Shown here in pieces: positions 8,288 to 17,033 of a DNA stretch of 64,000 bases. Position numbers and translations under genes: made by a program. The stretch's first letter is position 1, and each line of letters begins with the position of its first letter. The stretch comes from Pedosphaera parvula Ellin514 (GTDB taxonomy: Bacteria; Verrucomicrobiota; Verrucomicrobiia; Limisphaerales; Pedosphaeraceae): contig NZ_ABOX02000028.1 in the NCBI RefSeq assembly GCF_000172555.1, forward strand, positions 1-64,000, read 5' to 3'. Below the pieces are notes generated by a model. That model searched no databases. It was given only the letters and a program-made list of their open reading frames with translations, and had not been told where the DNA came from.

Positions 8288-8386
8288 TTTAAAAGTCGGG
8301 CGTCGGCGGGTTAAAAAAATTCAGTCGCATGAAGCAATGCTCTCTTCATGCGACTGATGAAATTTCGATGGCCCGGTTAGACCATG

Positions 8387-9832
8387 TTAATGAGTTGCGG
8401 CGTGTTCAAAATGGTTGCGGCGGGGATCGGTGGCCGAAATGACCACACTCACGGATTTCTGATTGAAACCTTTGAAGCCGCCATGCCGTTGCAGGTTTTC
8501 GAGATGGCTGCCCAGCGCACCCTCATTCATGAACTTATCGAATTGCTCCTGAGTGATGAGTTTCGCAGAGAGCAGGTGTTCAGCTCGATCACGCGCCACC
8601 TTCCAACGTTCTCCTTCAGTGAAGGCCTGCCGGAGGAATTCAAAATTGGAAAATGGATTCATCGTTTTGATGCCATGTTCCTGCAATTGGTCGCGGAGCA
8701 AGTGGTAATCAAAGCGGGCTTCCAGATGGTGCATTCCGGCGCTAAGAAAACTTTCCCCATGCAAACCACACCACAGTCCCACCGTGCCCAACTTGGGAGC
8801 CGCTGGCAGGCGATGGCTGGCGAAATCGATCTGGGTTTCATCAGGCATCAAATCAACATCCGCAAAAACGGTGATGCCAACGATGGCTTGTTCAGAAATC
8901 TGCGCTCCCCAACCAGCTTCGGCTCCAGCATAATAGCGCTCACGCTTCTCGAAGCCCAACTTTAGCAAAATCTCCATCAAATCAACGAAATGCTGACGGG
9001 ATGCTCGGAAGGTATGATGGTCATGATTGCCCCAGCCGAGACCCAATTGATCCTGGCGGAACTTTTGCACCCGGGCAGCGCGATTGCGCAATTCCCAGTA
9101 GGCACGCTCTTCTTCAAAGTAAATCTGACAGGTCTGATCACGACCGACGAGGGAGATGCTTTGATCCAACAAACGGTTGGCGAGCACGAAACCTTCGGCA
9201 TCATTTGCAAAAAATCGACGACGGGTTTTCCACATCTCCTTCACCTTCAAAATGGCTTCCAATTCGCCAGCCTTATGCGGAGCGGGAACGAAACCTCGAT
9301 AGGCGCGGCGTTCGACGGCTTCCAAGGTCGTGCCATTTTCTTCCGCAACGGTAGTCCGGCGAAAACGAGTCAATGGAGCGCCTTCAATCTCGCCTGCAAG
9401 GTTATGACGCGCCGCGAAATCCGTGACAAATTCGGGACGGAGCGCAATGACCGAAGGATTCTGCTTTTGGCCCGCACGCAGAACCACACGGGGCAGGGTG
9501 GCGCGAGGATGATGCAGCACCACATCTCCCTTGGCAGCTTCGGCTTCTTCGTCGCTGCTGAAGCCAACTGCACGCAACGTCTGTTCATCGGCGGGTGACA
9601 GAACCAGGTGATCAACCCATTCAAAAAAGTCGGTGCCTGTTTCGTCGCGCATGCGCTCAGCCAGGCGTTTTGCAAAGCTGTTCAGCGTCAGAAAACGGCC
9701 GATGTGCTCGTTGAGCAACTTTTCTGCATCATAAGCAAGCGGCCAATCGAACCGTGACGGGTCGTAAGGGGTGGAGTCGCGAAGCGGGTTTTTCGCTAGG
9801 CCGATAGTAGTTTCAGTGGCTGGGCTGGTCAT
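8387..9832 (-). CDS. Unassigned metalloenzyme-like protein in lysine-degradation cluster
   Basis: I do not recognise a named family. The 481-residue soluble protein contains several segments that look like vicinal-oxygen-chelate modules. They are WVDHLVLSPADEQTLRAVGF (about 72-91), a striking GNHDHHTFR (268-276) followed by LKLGFEKRERYYAGAEAGWGAQ (291-311), and LHGES with MHHLEARFDY (358-376). The repeated His and Glu residues suggest a bound metal. It lies downstream of lysine aminotransferase and semialdehyde dehydrogenase genes. That context suggests a late step of lysine catabolism, for example on 2-oxoadipate, the job done elsewhere by the HglS/DUF1338 dioxygenase. A terminator separates it from the dehydrogenase, so expression may be partly independent. 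Confidence 0.55.
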   Translation of the reverse strand: MTSPATETTIGLAKNPLRDSTPYDPSRFDWPLAYDAEKLLNEHIGRFLTLNSFAKRLAERMRDETGTDFFEWVDHLVLSPADEQTLRAVGFSSDEEAEAAKGDVVLHHPRATLPRVVLRAGQKQNPSVIALRPEFVTDFAARHNLAGEIEGAPLTRFRRTTVAEENGTTLEAVERRAYRGFVPAPHKAGELEAILKVKEMWKTRRRFFANDAEGFVLANRLLDQSISLVGRDQTCQIYFEEERAYWELRNRAARVQKFRQDQLGLGWGNHDHHTFRASRQHFVDLMEILLKLGFEKRERYYAGAEAGWGAQISEQAIVGITVFADVDLMPDETQIDFASHRLPAAPKLGTVGLWCGLHGESFLSAGMHHLEARFDYHLLRDQLQEHGIKTMNPFSNFEFLRQAFTEGERWKVARDRAEHLLSAKLITQEQFDKFMNEGALGSHLENLQRHGGFKGFNQKSVSVVISATDPRRNHFEHAATH

Positions 9833-9892
9833 AAAAATACTCTTGGTTTCTATATAATCTGAATCGGGAGTCGAATCAATTGTAATTCGGCA

Positions 9893-9930
9893 GAGTTTTT
9901 AAAAGAAAAAGGGCAACATCGTTGCCCTTT
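9893..9930 (-). terminator. Rho-independent terminator after the dehydrogenase gene
   Basis: Ten-bp perfect arms AAAGGGCAAC and GTTGCCCTTT surround a three-base loop (9908-9930). On the minus strand they are followed by TTCTTTT. It lies 20 bp after the stop of the 9950-11515 gene and before the 8387-9832 gene, so readthrough would be needed for co-transcription of all three. Confidence 0.75.
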
Positions 9931-9949
9931 CGAACTGTTGTGGATGAGA

Positions 9950-11515
9950 TCAGGAGCCAAATTGGATGCCTTGAGCCAGCGGCAATTGAGTCGAGTAATT
10001 GATGGTCACAGTTTGGCGGCGCATATAAGCCTTCCAACTGTCGCTGCCGCTTTCGCGACCACCGCCCGTGTCCTTGTCACCGCCGAAGGCGCCGCCGATT
10101 TCCGCGCCGCTGGTACCAATGTTCACATTGGCAATCCCGCAATCGCTGCCACAGCAGGTGAGGAATTGTTCAGCCTCGCGCATTTCATTGGTAAAGATGG
10201 CTGAACTAAGCCCCTGGGGAACGGCATTGTTCTGCGCAATGGCTTCGTCCAAATTATTGTAAGGTATCAGGTAAAGAATCGGTGCGAAGGTTTCTTCATG
10301 CACGATTTTGTAATCACCTTTGGCGGATGCAATGCACGGACGGACATAACGACCACCCGGGAATTGTGCGCCGCTGAGAAGCTCGCCTCCATAAAGCACT
10401 TTGCCGCCTTCGCGCTGGAGCTCCTTGATCGCGGTTTGCATCGCATCAACTGCCCTGGTGCTGATTAAAGGTCCCATGAGGACCCCGGACTCCAGCGGGT
10501 TTCCGATACGAACCTGTTTGTAGGCGGACACAAGCCGCTCCGTTAATTGCGGCAGGATGGATTCGTGTGCAAATACACGGCGCGTGGAAGTGCAGCGTTG
10601 ACCGGCAGTGCCGACCGCACCGAACACAATGCCTCGAACCGCCAAATCCATGCTCGCACTTGGGGTGACAATAATGGCGTTGTTGCCACCAAGTTCCAGC
10701 AGGCTGCGGCCCAGGCGTTTGCTGACTACTTCGCCGACCTGGCGGCCCATGCGGGTCGAACCCGTTGCAGAGATAAGCGGCAGACGACGATCATTTGTCA
10801 TTCGGTTGCCAACGGTTTCGGCATCGCCTGAGACGAGTGTGAAAATGGCGGGGTCGATATTGTTATCCCGGCAGACCTTCTCGGCGATTTTGGTGGTGGC
10901 AATCGCTGTCAGCGGAGTCTGGCCGGAGGGCTTCCAGATGACGGAGTTGCCGCAGACAGCAGCCAGTGCGCTATTCCACGACCAAACGGCGATTGGAAAG
11001 TTGAAAGAGGTGATGACTCCGACCACGCCCAACGGATGCCATTGCTCCATCATGCGATGCTGCGGACGTTCGGAAGCAATGGTGAGTCCATAAAGCTGGC
11101 GGGACAGGCCGACCGCGAAATCACAGATATCAATCATCTCCTGCACTTCGCCTTCACCTTCGGCTGTAATCTTACCTGCTTCCAGGGATACCAATTGGCC
11201 GAGATCTTTCTTGGCTGCACGGAGGGCATTGCCCAACTGACGGATGATTTCTCCGCGTCTGGGTGCAGGAACGTTGCGCCAGGATTCATAGGCTTTTACG
11301 GCAGCCTGAACCGATGTTTCATACTCTTCGGCTGTGGCCTGCTTCACCTTGCCCAGCACCTTGCCATCAATGGGCGAAATGCTGTTAATGACTTTGCCAT
11401 TGCCGGTCCATTTGCCGTTAAACACACCGGGATTCACATCGCGGAGTCCCAGCCGCTTAAACAGGGCTGCGGGTGAGAAGGCGCTCTTTTTGCTCGAGGA
11501 AGTTGATTTAGCCAT
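9950..11515 (-). CDS. Alpha-aminoadipate semialdehyde dehydrogenase (ALDH7/antiquitin-like)
   Basis: An NAD(P)-dependent aldehyde dehydrogenase of the ALDH7 group, expected to oxidise 2-aminoadipate 6-semialdehyde (in equilibrium with piperideine-6-carboxylate) to 2-aminoadipate. Visible are the cofactor region TSFNFPIAVWSW, the general base Glu274 in LELGGNNA and the nucleophile Cys308 in GTAGQRCTSTRR. The C-terminal GAEIGGAFGGDKDTGGGRE signature separates ALDH7 from other classes. The 521 residues include an N-terminal extension rich in Ser and Lys. It follows the lysine 6-aminotransferase gene by 20 bp on the same strand; the two enzymes catalyse consecutive steps. Confidence 0.88.
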   Translation of the reverse strand: MAKSTSSSKKSAFSPAALFKRLGLRDVNPGVFNGKWTGNGKVINSISPIDGKVLGKVKQATAEEYETSVQAAVKAYESWRNVPAPRRGEIIRQLGNALRAAKKDLGQLVSLEAGKITAEGEGEVQEMIDICDFAVGLSRQLYGLTIASERPQHRMMEQWHPLGVVGVITSFNFPIAVWSWNSALAAVCGNSVIWKPSGQTPLTAIATTKIAEKVCRDNNIDPAIFTLVSGDAETVGNRMTNDRRLPLISATGSTRMGRQVGEVVSKRLGRSLLELGGNNAIIVTPSASMDLAVRGIVFGAVGTAGQRCTSTRRVFAHESILPQLTERLVSAYKQVRIGNPLESGVLMGPLISTRAVDAMQTAIKELQREGGKVLYGGELLSGAQFPGGRYVRPCIASAKGDYKIVHEETFAPILYLIPYNNLDEAIAQNNAVPQGLSSAIFTNEMREAEQFLTCCGSDCGIANVNIGTSGAEIGGAFGGDKDTGGGRESGSDSWKAYMRRQTVTINYSTQLPLAQGIQFGS

Positions 11516-11535
11516 GGGTCAAAAGTTGCAAAAGT

Positions 11536-12918
11536 TTAAGTATTCAAACGACGGCATTCGCCATCCATAATCCGCAAGGCAGCTTCAATCGTATCCTCTT
11601 TTACGTCAAGGACCGGGCGGAGCCGAATCGAGCGGTCACCACAGCGAACGACCAGCAATCCGAGTTCATAAGAGCCTTTCCAAAAAGCATCGCGCATGGT
11701 GCCGTTGGGGAGATCGAAGGCAAGCATCAAGCCTCGACCACGCACGGCGCTGATCACCGGATGTTTGCGCGCCAGATTCTGCAACTCGCTTTGGAACAGT
11801 TCGCCCTTGAGGCGCGCGTTTTCCACGAGCTTCTCCTCTTCGATGATGCGGAGGAAATGTGTGGATCGAACGAAATCGGTAAAGTTGCCGCCCCAGGTCG
11901 AATTGATGCGGCTCGGCACGCGGAAAACATTTTCCTTCACTTCATCCAGGCGCGGTCCAGCCATGATGCCGCAAACCTGGGCTTTCTTGCCGAAGGACAG
12001 CAAATCAGGCATGACGCCGAAATGCTCGCAGCACCAGCCTTTGCCGGTTAATCCCATGCCGGTCTGAACTTCATCAAAAATCAGCAAAATATCATTCTCA
12101 TCACAAATGCTGCGCAAAGTTTTGAACCATTCGGTGCGGAAATGATTGTCTCCACCTTCACCCTGAACGGGCTCAATAATAATGGCGGCAATATCCGGAC
12201 CCTTTTGGGCGATGACTTCGCGAATCTGTTTCTCGGCAAGCTTTTCCTTCTCGGCCGCTGCCTGGGCACGCTGTGCTGCTGGCAGGGAGTAATCGATGTA
12301 AGGGGAGCTGATGCGCGGCCAGGGAAATTTGGCGAAGTACTGCACCTTCTTGGGGTCAGTATTCGTCAGGCTCATCGTGTAGCCAGTACGACCATGAAAT
12401 GCTCTTTCGAAATGAATAATTTCAGTGCCGCGTTCGCCAAGGCCGGCTGCCAGGTTCTTGCGCACTTTCCAGTCCATCGCAGCTTTAAGGGCATTTTCCA
12501 CCGCCAACGCACCGCCTTCGATAAAGAAGAATCGGTTCAGGGGTGGTAAAGGCATGACGCGGGCGAAGGTATCTACGAAGGTGGCGTACTGTACCGAATA
12601 CATGTCGGCATTGGCCACCTTGATCTTCGCGGCTGCAAGCAGATCGGCCTCCACATCGGGCCGGCTGAGATAGGGATGGTTATAGCCAACGGGTGTGGAG
12701 GCATAAAAGCTGTACAGATCGACAATTTCCCTGCCGCTGGGGGCGTCCACGAGAATGGACCCACGGCTTTTCTCCAGATCTATGACGATCTTGAAGCCAT
12801 CCACCAGGATATGTTTTTCGAGTTCAGCAATTACGTCGCGTGCTGCGATTGTCCCGCGGATTTTAGCCGCTGGCTTGCTGCCTGTTTCTTTTGAAGAAAA
12901 CTTTTCGATCGTCGGCAT
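11536..12918 (-). CDS. lat: L-lysine 6-aminotransferase
   Basis: A PLP-dependent class III aminotransferase that moves the epsilon-amino group of lysine to 2-oxoglutarate, giving 2-aminoadipate 6-semialdehyde. The LAT-type N-terminus is present (HILVDGFKIVIDLEKSRGS and YSFYASTPVGYNHP, about 36-82). So are FFIEGGALAVENALKAA (131-147), the cofactor Asp in IFDEVQTGMGLTG (280-292) and the Schiff-base lysine, Lys311 or Lys312, in LSFGKKAQVCG. The 460-residue length is normal. It is the first gene of the cluster, divergent from a secreted oxidoreductase gene, with 170 bp of shared upstream DNA. Confidence 0.88.
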   Translation of the reverse strand: MPTIEKFSSKETGSKPAAKIRGTIAARDVIAELEKHILVDGFKIVIDLEKSRGSILVDAPSGREIVDLYSFYASTPVGYNHPYLSRPDVEADLLAAAKIKVANADMYSVQYATFVDTFARVMPLPPLNRFFFIEGGALAVENALKAAMDWKVRKNLAAGLGERGTEIIHFERAFHGRTGYTMSLTNTDPKKVQYFAKFPWPRISSPYIDYSLPAAQRAQAAAEKEKLAEKQIREVIAQKGPDIAAIIIEPVQGEGGDNHFRTEWFKTLRSICDENDILLIFDEVQTGMGLTGKGWCCEHFGVMPDLLSFGKKAQVCGIMAGPRLDEVKENVFRVPSRINSTWGGNFTDFVRSTHFLRIIEEEKLVENARLKGELFQSELQNLARKHPVISAVRGRGLMLAFDLPNGTMRDAFWKGSYELGLLVVRCGDRSIRLRPVLDVKEDTIEAALRIMDGECRRLNT

Positions 12919-13088
12919 ATAAGTCTAAAGGAATATAGAACCTAACAGTAAGACTGGCTACGCTAATCAGAAGTCGTATGCGGATTCAAGCGAAATGGGG
13001 ATTTGTCATATGGCACTTTTGTGCACTTCCAAATTTCATTTTCCAAGTGCAATATGGCCTGTTAGCGTTTCACCTCGATTATTTACAT

Positions 13089-14078
13089 ATGAACTTGAGA
13101 GCAATTCTGCTGGGTTTTCTATCGCTTTCTGCCAGTGCTGGGGTCATGGGCGCCGAGCTTAGGATCGGTATCATTGGATGCGACACTTCGCACGCCACGG
13201 CTTTTACGAAGATTTTCAATGATCCCACCGATAAAAATCATGTCGAGGGCGCCAAAGTGGTCGTCTTTTATAAAGGCGGCAGCGCTGACATTAAAGATAG
13301 TGCCGACCGTGTTGAAAAAATTGCCGGGGACTTGCGCGAGAAATATGGCGTGAAGGAAATGACATCCGTGGACGACTTATGCAAAGAGGTGGATGTGGTT
13401 TTGTTGGAGAGCCTGGATGGACGGCCCAAACTGGAGCAGGTGCGTCCTGTGCTCAAAGCTCATAAACCAGTCTTCATCGACAAACCGATTGCGAGTTCGC
13501 TCAAGGAGGTCCTGGAAATCAACAGGTTGGCGAAGGAGAGCAAAACACCCTGGTTCAGTTCCTCCGCCTATCGCTTTTACAATAGCATGGTTGAATTAAA
13601 AGGCACCAACGTCGGAACAATCATGGGAGCCATTTCATACGGGCCTTGCGAACTGGAGGAGCATCATCCTGATTTCTTTTGGTATGGCATTCACCCGACC
13701 GAGGCTCTCTTTACCGTGATGGGGCCGGATTGTGTGAGTGTCGTTCGAACATCGACACCAGATACGGATGTAGCAACAGGCGTGTGGGCTGGTGGCAGGG
13801 TGGGAACCTTTCGAGGAGCTCGGAATTCGTCTGTTGCTTCGGTCCATAAAGTAACTGTATTTGGGAGCAAGGCGGTGGTTGAGCAAGCGAAGGGAACTGA
13901 TGATTACGCCCCGTTGGTGCGGCAGATCATGAACTTTTTCCAGACTGGTATTGCTCCAGTCCCGAATGAAGAGACGATTGCCATTTATGCCTTCATGGAA
14001 GCTGCTGATGAAAGCAAGCGGCAAGGCGGCAAATCGGTGAAGATTGCCGACGTCATCAGCAGGAATGGTGGACTTTGA
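13089..14078 (+). CDS. Exported Gfo/Idh/MocA-family oxidoreductase-like protein
   Basis: Residues 1-22 (MNLRAILLGFLSLSASAGVMGA) form a signal peptide. The mature protein opens with a Rossmann strand and loop (LRIGIIGCDTSHATAF). A second strand (VDVVLLESLDG) and the EKP-like motif, here FIDKPIASS, follow. The C-terminal half (SAYRFYNSMVELKG, FFWYGIHPTEALFTVMG) matches the substrate domain with its His, but is shorter than in many dehydrogenases. Exported family members are common in Verrucomicrobiota and Planctomycetota; their sugar substrates are unknown. The start was placed at the ATG just before the signal sequence, not at the upstream in-frame ATG at 12978. Confidence 0.72.
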   Translation: MNLRAILLGFLSLSASAGVMGAELRIGIIGCDTSHATAFTKIFNDPTDKNHVEGAKVVVFYKGGSADIKDSADRVEKIAGDLREKYGVKEMTSVDDLCKEVDVVLLESLDGRPKLEQVRPVLKAHKPVFIDKPIASSLKEVLEINRLAKESKTPWFSSSAYRFYNSMVELKGTNVGTIMGAISYGPCELEEHHPDFFWYGIHPTEALFTVMGPDCVSVVRTSTPDTDVATGVWAGGRVGTFRGARNSSVASVHKVTVFGSKAVVEQAKGTDDYAPLVRQIMNFFQTGIAPVPNEETIAIYAFMEAADESKRQGGKSVKIADVISRNGGL

Positions 14079-14097
14079 TCCGGCCTGGTCTGGATTA

Positions 14098-14991
14098 TTA
14101 TTTCCCCGGTTGAGCCGCCAGTAGCTCTGTAATTAGTCCGCTCTTTTCAGGAATGAGCGTGATACGGGCTTCGCCCGCAATAATTTTCTGGGTTTCGAGG
14201 ATTTCAAACAGGGCTGCGGCAACTTCCGGATCCTGTGAAAGCTTTTGCAACGCCTGCCCGACAATTTGCGGCCGCATGGCGCCTGCTTTCGCAAAGGCAA
14301 TGGCTGCCTGGCGCTCCGCAGTGCTGGTGATGATGCTCACCTGGTTGGCCCCGTCCTGTTTGATTGCAGAGGTGACCTGCCGCAACCGATTTACCACTTT
14401 TTCCTCGATCTGTTTAATCATGCCGGTGTCGCGGAAGTGAACCTTGCGAATGTAAACTGACCCGAGTTTGTAACCCCATTCGTGGGATTGCGGGGAAACT
14501 TCGGTGCGAACGGTCTGGCTCATGGAATGACGGTTCTCCAACATGTCCGCCAATTTCATGTTGCTCAGGCACCGGACAGTCGAGTTGCTCACGTTGGCGG
14601 CGAGTGAACCGCGAGGGTCGGCATTCTTATAGAGATACGAAACCGGGTCACTAATGAACATTTCATACCAGATTCCAATTCCCATCGGCGCCCCTTCTTC
14701 GGAGTTCACCGGTTGGCTGCGGAGATATTCCTGATCCAGTCGCAGGTCGATTACAAATCGATGCCCAACCCAATTGATGATTGGTGCGCGCCAGCCAAGT
14801 TTGAACAACAGAATGTGCAGGCCAGGCTCATCAATGGTGGTCACCACTTTTCCGAACAGCATATACACATGGCACCGCCGCTCCTCCACGATGGTGTATA
14901 AGCCGAATATTCTTAAGACGCCAAGCAGGATGGGCACTATGATAAAACAGGCCACGAACGTGATGGCGGCAGCCATTAAAAGGTGAATCAT
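14098..14991 (-). CDS. SPFH/Band 7 membrane protein (second of pair)
   Basis: An N-terminal membrane segment (about residues 2-28) is followed by an SPFH domain (VEERRCHVYMLFGKVVTTIDEPGLH onward, about 36-220). Helical segments rich in Glu, Ala and Gln then follow (QIEEKVVNRLRQVTSAIKQDG), typical of stomatin/HflC-type oligomers that scaffold membrane microdomains. It overlaps the upstream SPFH gene by four bases (ATGA), showing translational coupling. The pair resembles HflK/HflC in arrangement, but no FtsH gene is nearby, so a regulator-of-protease role is not shown. Confidence 0.78.
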   Translation of the reverse strand: MIHLLMAAAITFVACFIIVPILLGVLRIFGLYTIVEERRCHVYMLFGKVVTTIDEPGLHILLFKLGWRAPIINWVGHRFVIDLRLDQEYLRSQPVNSEEGAPMGIGIWYEMFISDPVSYLYKNADPRGSLAANVSNSTVRCLSNMKLADMLENRHSMSQTVRTEVSPQSHEWGYKLGSVYIRKVHFRDTGMIKQIEEKVVNRLRQVTSAIKQDGANQVSIITSTAERQAAIAFAKAGAMRPQIVGQALQKLSQDPEVAAALFEILETQKIIAGEARITLIPEKSGLITELLAAQPGK

Positions 14992-15968
14992 TTTTTTACC
15001 TCCAGAAATACTTGTTGTGCCTGGTTGAAAAGGGTGAGCCGTACATTTCGCACGTAGGAGGGCAGGGCTTCCTTCCCGCTCCGCTTCAACTCGGTGAGTT
15101 GGTTCGCGAGCGAGTTCAATGGCTCCACTTCGGCCTGGGCCTTGAGAGTTTCGATTTCCACCGCGCGCTTCGATTGTTCAATGCGCTGGTCAGCAGCAGC
15201 CTGGGCCAAACTTATATCCGAAGAGACGAGATTGTGGGCGGTGTTAATCGCGGCCAGGGCGGATTCCACCTCGGGCGGCGGATCAATGCCGGTAATTAAG
15301 GAAGCATCCAGGACGATGCCATATCGAGCGGAGGAGGAACGACATTCGCTGTCCATGCGTTCATTCAAGTCACGTAAGTTCTTGCGCAGATCATTGATGG
15401 AGATTCCGGAAGTGCTGACAACTTCGTCGGCCGGGTTGGAAGATGATGCCGGCGCTTCAAAGTTGGCAATCCGTTCACGCAGCACCGAAACGAAGTAACC
15501 CATGACGTGAGCAATCGGATTTTTTACTGCAAACAAGTAGGCATAGAGGTTCCGTTCAGCGATGCGGTAACGAATCTGTCCTGTGAGCCCGGTATTTAAC
15601 TGATCCTTGGTTACGGCTTCCAGAATGGTCCCGCTCACATTCGCGGAGCGGTTTTCCGGATCGAAAGCCATGTTCAGGGTCTGTGTGGAGACAGTCACCT
15701 TATAAACTTTTTCCCAGGGCCATTTCCAATATGGGCCACCGGGTGGAATTACCCGAACTTGAGGGTAATTGTATCGTTCCTTTTCTTCGGCATCGAGAGG
15801 TTCGGAGATGGGATCATCCAGAGTCGTCGCATTGGGAACTCGTTCGGCACGTCCGAAGCCGGTTTTTACTGCTCGTTCATTTTGGTCTACGGTATAAAAC
15901 CCTCCCGCAACATAACGTATGGCAAACCATGCAACGAACCCAATTAGACAGCCTAGGATGATGGTCAT
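14988..15968 (-). CDS. SPFH/Band 7 membrane protein, HflK-like (first of pair)
   Basis: A 326-residue protein with one N-terminal membrane span (MTIILGCLIGFVAWFAIRY) then an SPFH domain starting YTVDQNERAVKTGFGRAERV. The helical tail EIETLKAQAEVEPLNSLANQL is of the kind that forms coiled-coil assembly contacts. It is the first gene of a two-gene unit; its stop overlaps the start of the second SPFH gene. The 5' leader is long: 15969-16297 to the next gene on the other strand contains no open frame that I would support. Confidence 0.78.
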   Translation of the reverse strand: MTIILGCLIGFVAWFAIRYVAGGFYTVDQNERAVKTGFGRAERVPNATTLDDPISEPLDAEEKERYNYPQVRVIPPGGPYWKWPWEKVYKVTVSTQTLNMAFDPENRSANVSGTILEAVTKDQLNTGLTGQIRYRIAERNLYAYLFAVKNPIAHVMGYFVSVLRERIANFEAPASSSNPADEVVSTSGISINDLRKNLRDLNERMDSECRSSSARYGIVLDASLITGIDPPPEVESALAAINTAHNLVSSDISLAQAAADQRIEQSKRAVEIETLKAQAEVEPLNSLANQLTELKRSGKEALPSYVRNVRLTLFNQAQQVFLEVKK

Positions 15969-16297
15969 ATAGTATTTAGGTTTGTTCTTTAGTAATGGAC
16001 CAACCCTGCCAAGCCAAGTGGAAACGGACCTCGGGATTGTAATGGAGAGTAAACCTGATAGCTGGTGGGAGAGTTCTTAACCCTTTAATAATCAGGCAGC
16101 AGGATGCGTTATGGAGCAGTAGTATTAACCATTGCATTTTCCATATGCAGGTTTATGATTACAGTGTTTGTTAGATAACTTGTCGATTTCAAGGCTAGGA
16201 AAATCTTCAGTTGAACGAGTATTCAGTGATGATTTGAAACCCGGCGGTCGGGAACGGTCTGGAAAGAAACGGTCAGTCTAAGGAAAAGTAAATCATC
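15969..16297. promoter_or_regulatory. Divergent intergenic region, no gene
   Basis: 329 bp lie between the divergent SPFH operon and the RRM gene and must contain promoters for both. I see no convincing -35/-10 pair or structured motif. The RRM gene has a ribosome site AAGGA at about 16281, 13 bases before its ATG. Confidence 0.4.
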
Positions 16298-16681
16298 ATG
16301 AGTACTAAACTCTACGTGGGAAATCTCCCATTTACTGCAACTGAAAATGAATTGCAGGATATGTTTGCCCAACACGGTCCGGTGACCAGTGTTGATTTGA
16401 TCATGGACAAATTCAGCGGCCGTCCTCGCGGTTTCGGATTCGTTACCATGGAAACCCAGGAAGGCGCCCAGGCTGCTGTCCAGGCGTTGAATGGAACTGA
16501 TTTTGGTGGTCGCCCGCTAACGGTTAACGAAGCCCGTCCTCGTGAAGAACGCGGCGGTGGTGGTGGTGGAGGCGGTTACCGCGGTGGTGGCGGAGGCGGA
16601 GGCGGTGGTGGATATCGCGGCGGCGGCGGTGGTGGTGGACGCGGCGGAGACCGCGGTTCTCGTCGCGAATACCGCGGCTAA
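16298..16681 (+). CDS. Glycine-rich RRM RNA-binding protein
   Basis: One RNA recognition motif covers residues 1-82, with RNP2 as KLYVGNLPF and RNP1 as RGFGFVTM. A tail of Gly runs broken by Tyr-Arg (GGYRGGGG) ends in SRREYRG. The protein should bind single-stranded RNA; cyanobacterial and verrucomicrobial relatives are often cold-induced, though nothing here shows that directly. The Gly tail is encoded by GGT/GGC/GGA triplets, so the DNA at 16550-16650 is strongly G-rich. A terminator follows at 16703, so it is a single-gene unit separate from infA. Confidence 0.9.
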   Translation: MSTKLYVGNLPFTATENELQDMFAQHGPVTSVDLIMDKFSGRPRGFGFVTMETQEGAQAAVQALNGTDFGGRPLTVNEARPREERGGGGGGGGYRGGGGGGGGGGYRGGGGGGGRGGDRGSRREYRG

Positions 16682-16702
16682 TTGTTAGAACCCCATTTTC
16701 AT

Positions 16703-16737
16703 GGTGTGGGATTCATCGGAGTTCCACACCTTTTTTG
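16703..16737 (+). terminator. Rho-independent terminator after the RRM gene
   Basis: Seven-bp arms GGTGTGG and CCACACC enclose a 14-base loop. Six T follow directly, 22 bp after the stop codon. Confidence 0.8.
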
Positions 16738-16808
16738 TTTCTTTTCAAAGACTGCCCTTTGACGTCTGAAACAAGTTTTTAAATCCCGGCAGTTCGTGAA
16801 GGAAAGTA

Positions 16809-17021
16809 ATGGAAGATCATATTGAAGTAGAAGGTAGAATCCTGGCCGTTTTGGCGGGAACGATGTTTAAAGTCGAACTCGATAACAAGCATCAGGTGCT
16901 CGCGCACATTTCCGGCAAAATGCGCAAGCGCTTTATCCGTCTGACAGTGGGTGACCGCGTGAAGATGGAAATGTCCCCCTACGATTTGGACAAGGCCCGC
17001 ATCGTGTATCGCCTGCAGTAA
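16809..17021 (+). CDS. infA: Translation initiation factor IF-1
   Basis: A 70-residue S1/OB-fold protein that occupies the ribosomal A site during initiation. The sequence is a full-length match to the family: [59 protein letters not shown] ribosome site (GAAGGAAAG) sits right before the ATG. It stands alone between the RRM gene and a convergent secreted-protein gene and is not in a ribosomal-protein operon. Confidence 0.95.
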   Translation: MEDHIEVEGRILAVLAGTMFKVELDNKHQVLAHISGKMRKRFIRLTVGDRVKMEMSPYDLDKARIVYRLQ

Positions 17022-17033
17022 AGAGTTGGACAG

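Noticed and set aside
16550-16650. G-rich repeat tract as an independent repeat or quadruplex element
   Set aside because: It is fully explained by Gly codons of the RRM protein tail, although DNA or RNA structure there is not excluded.
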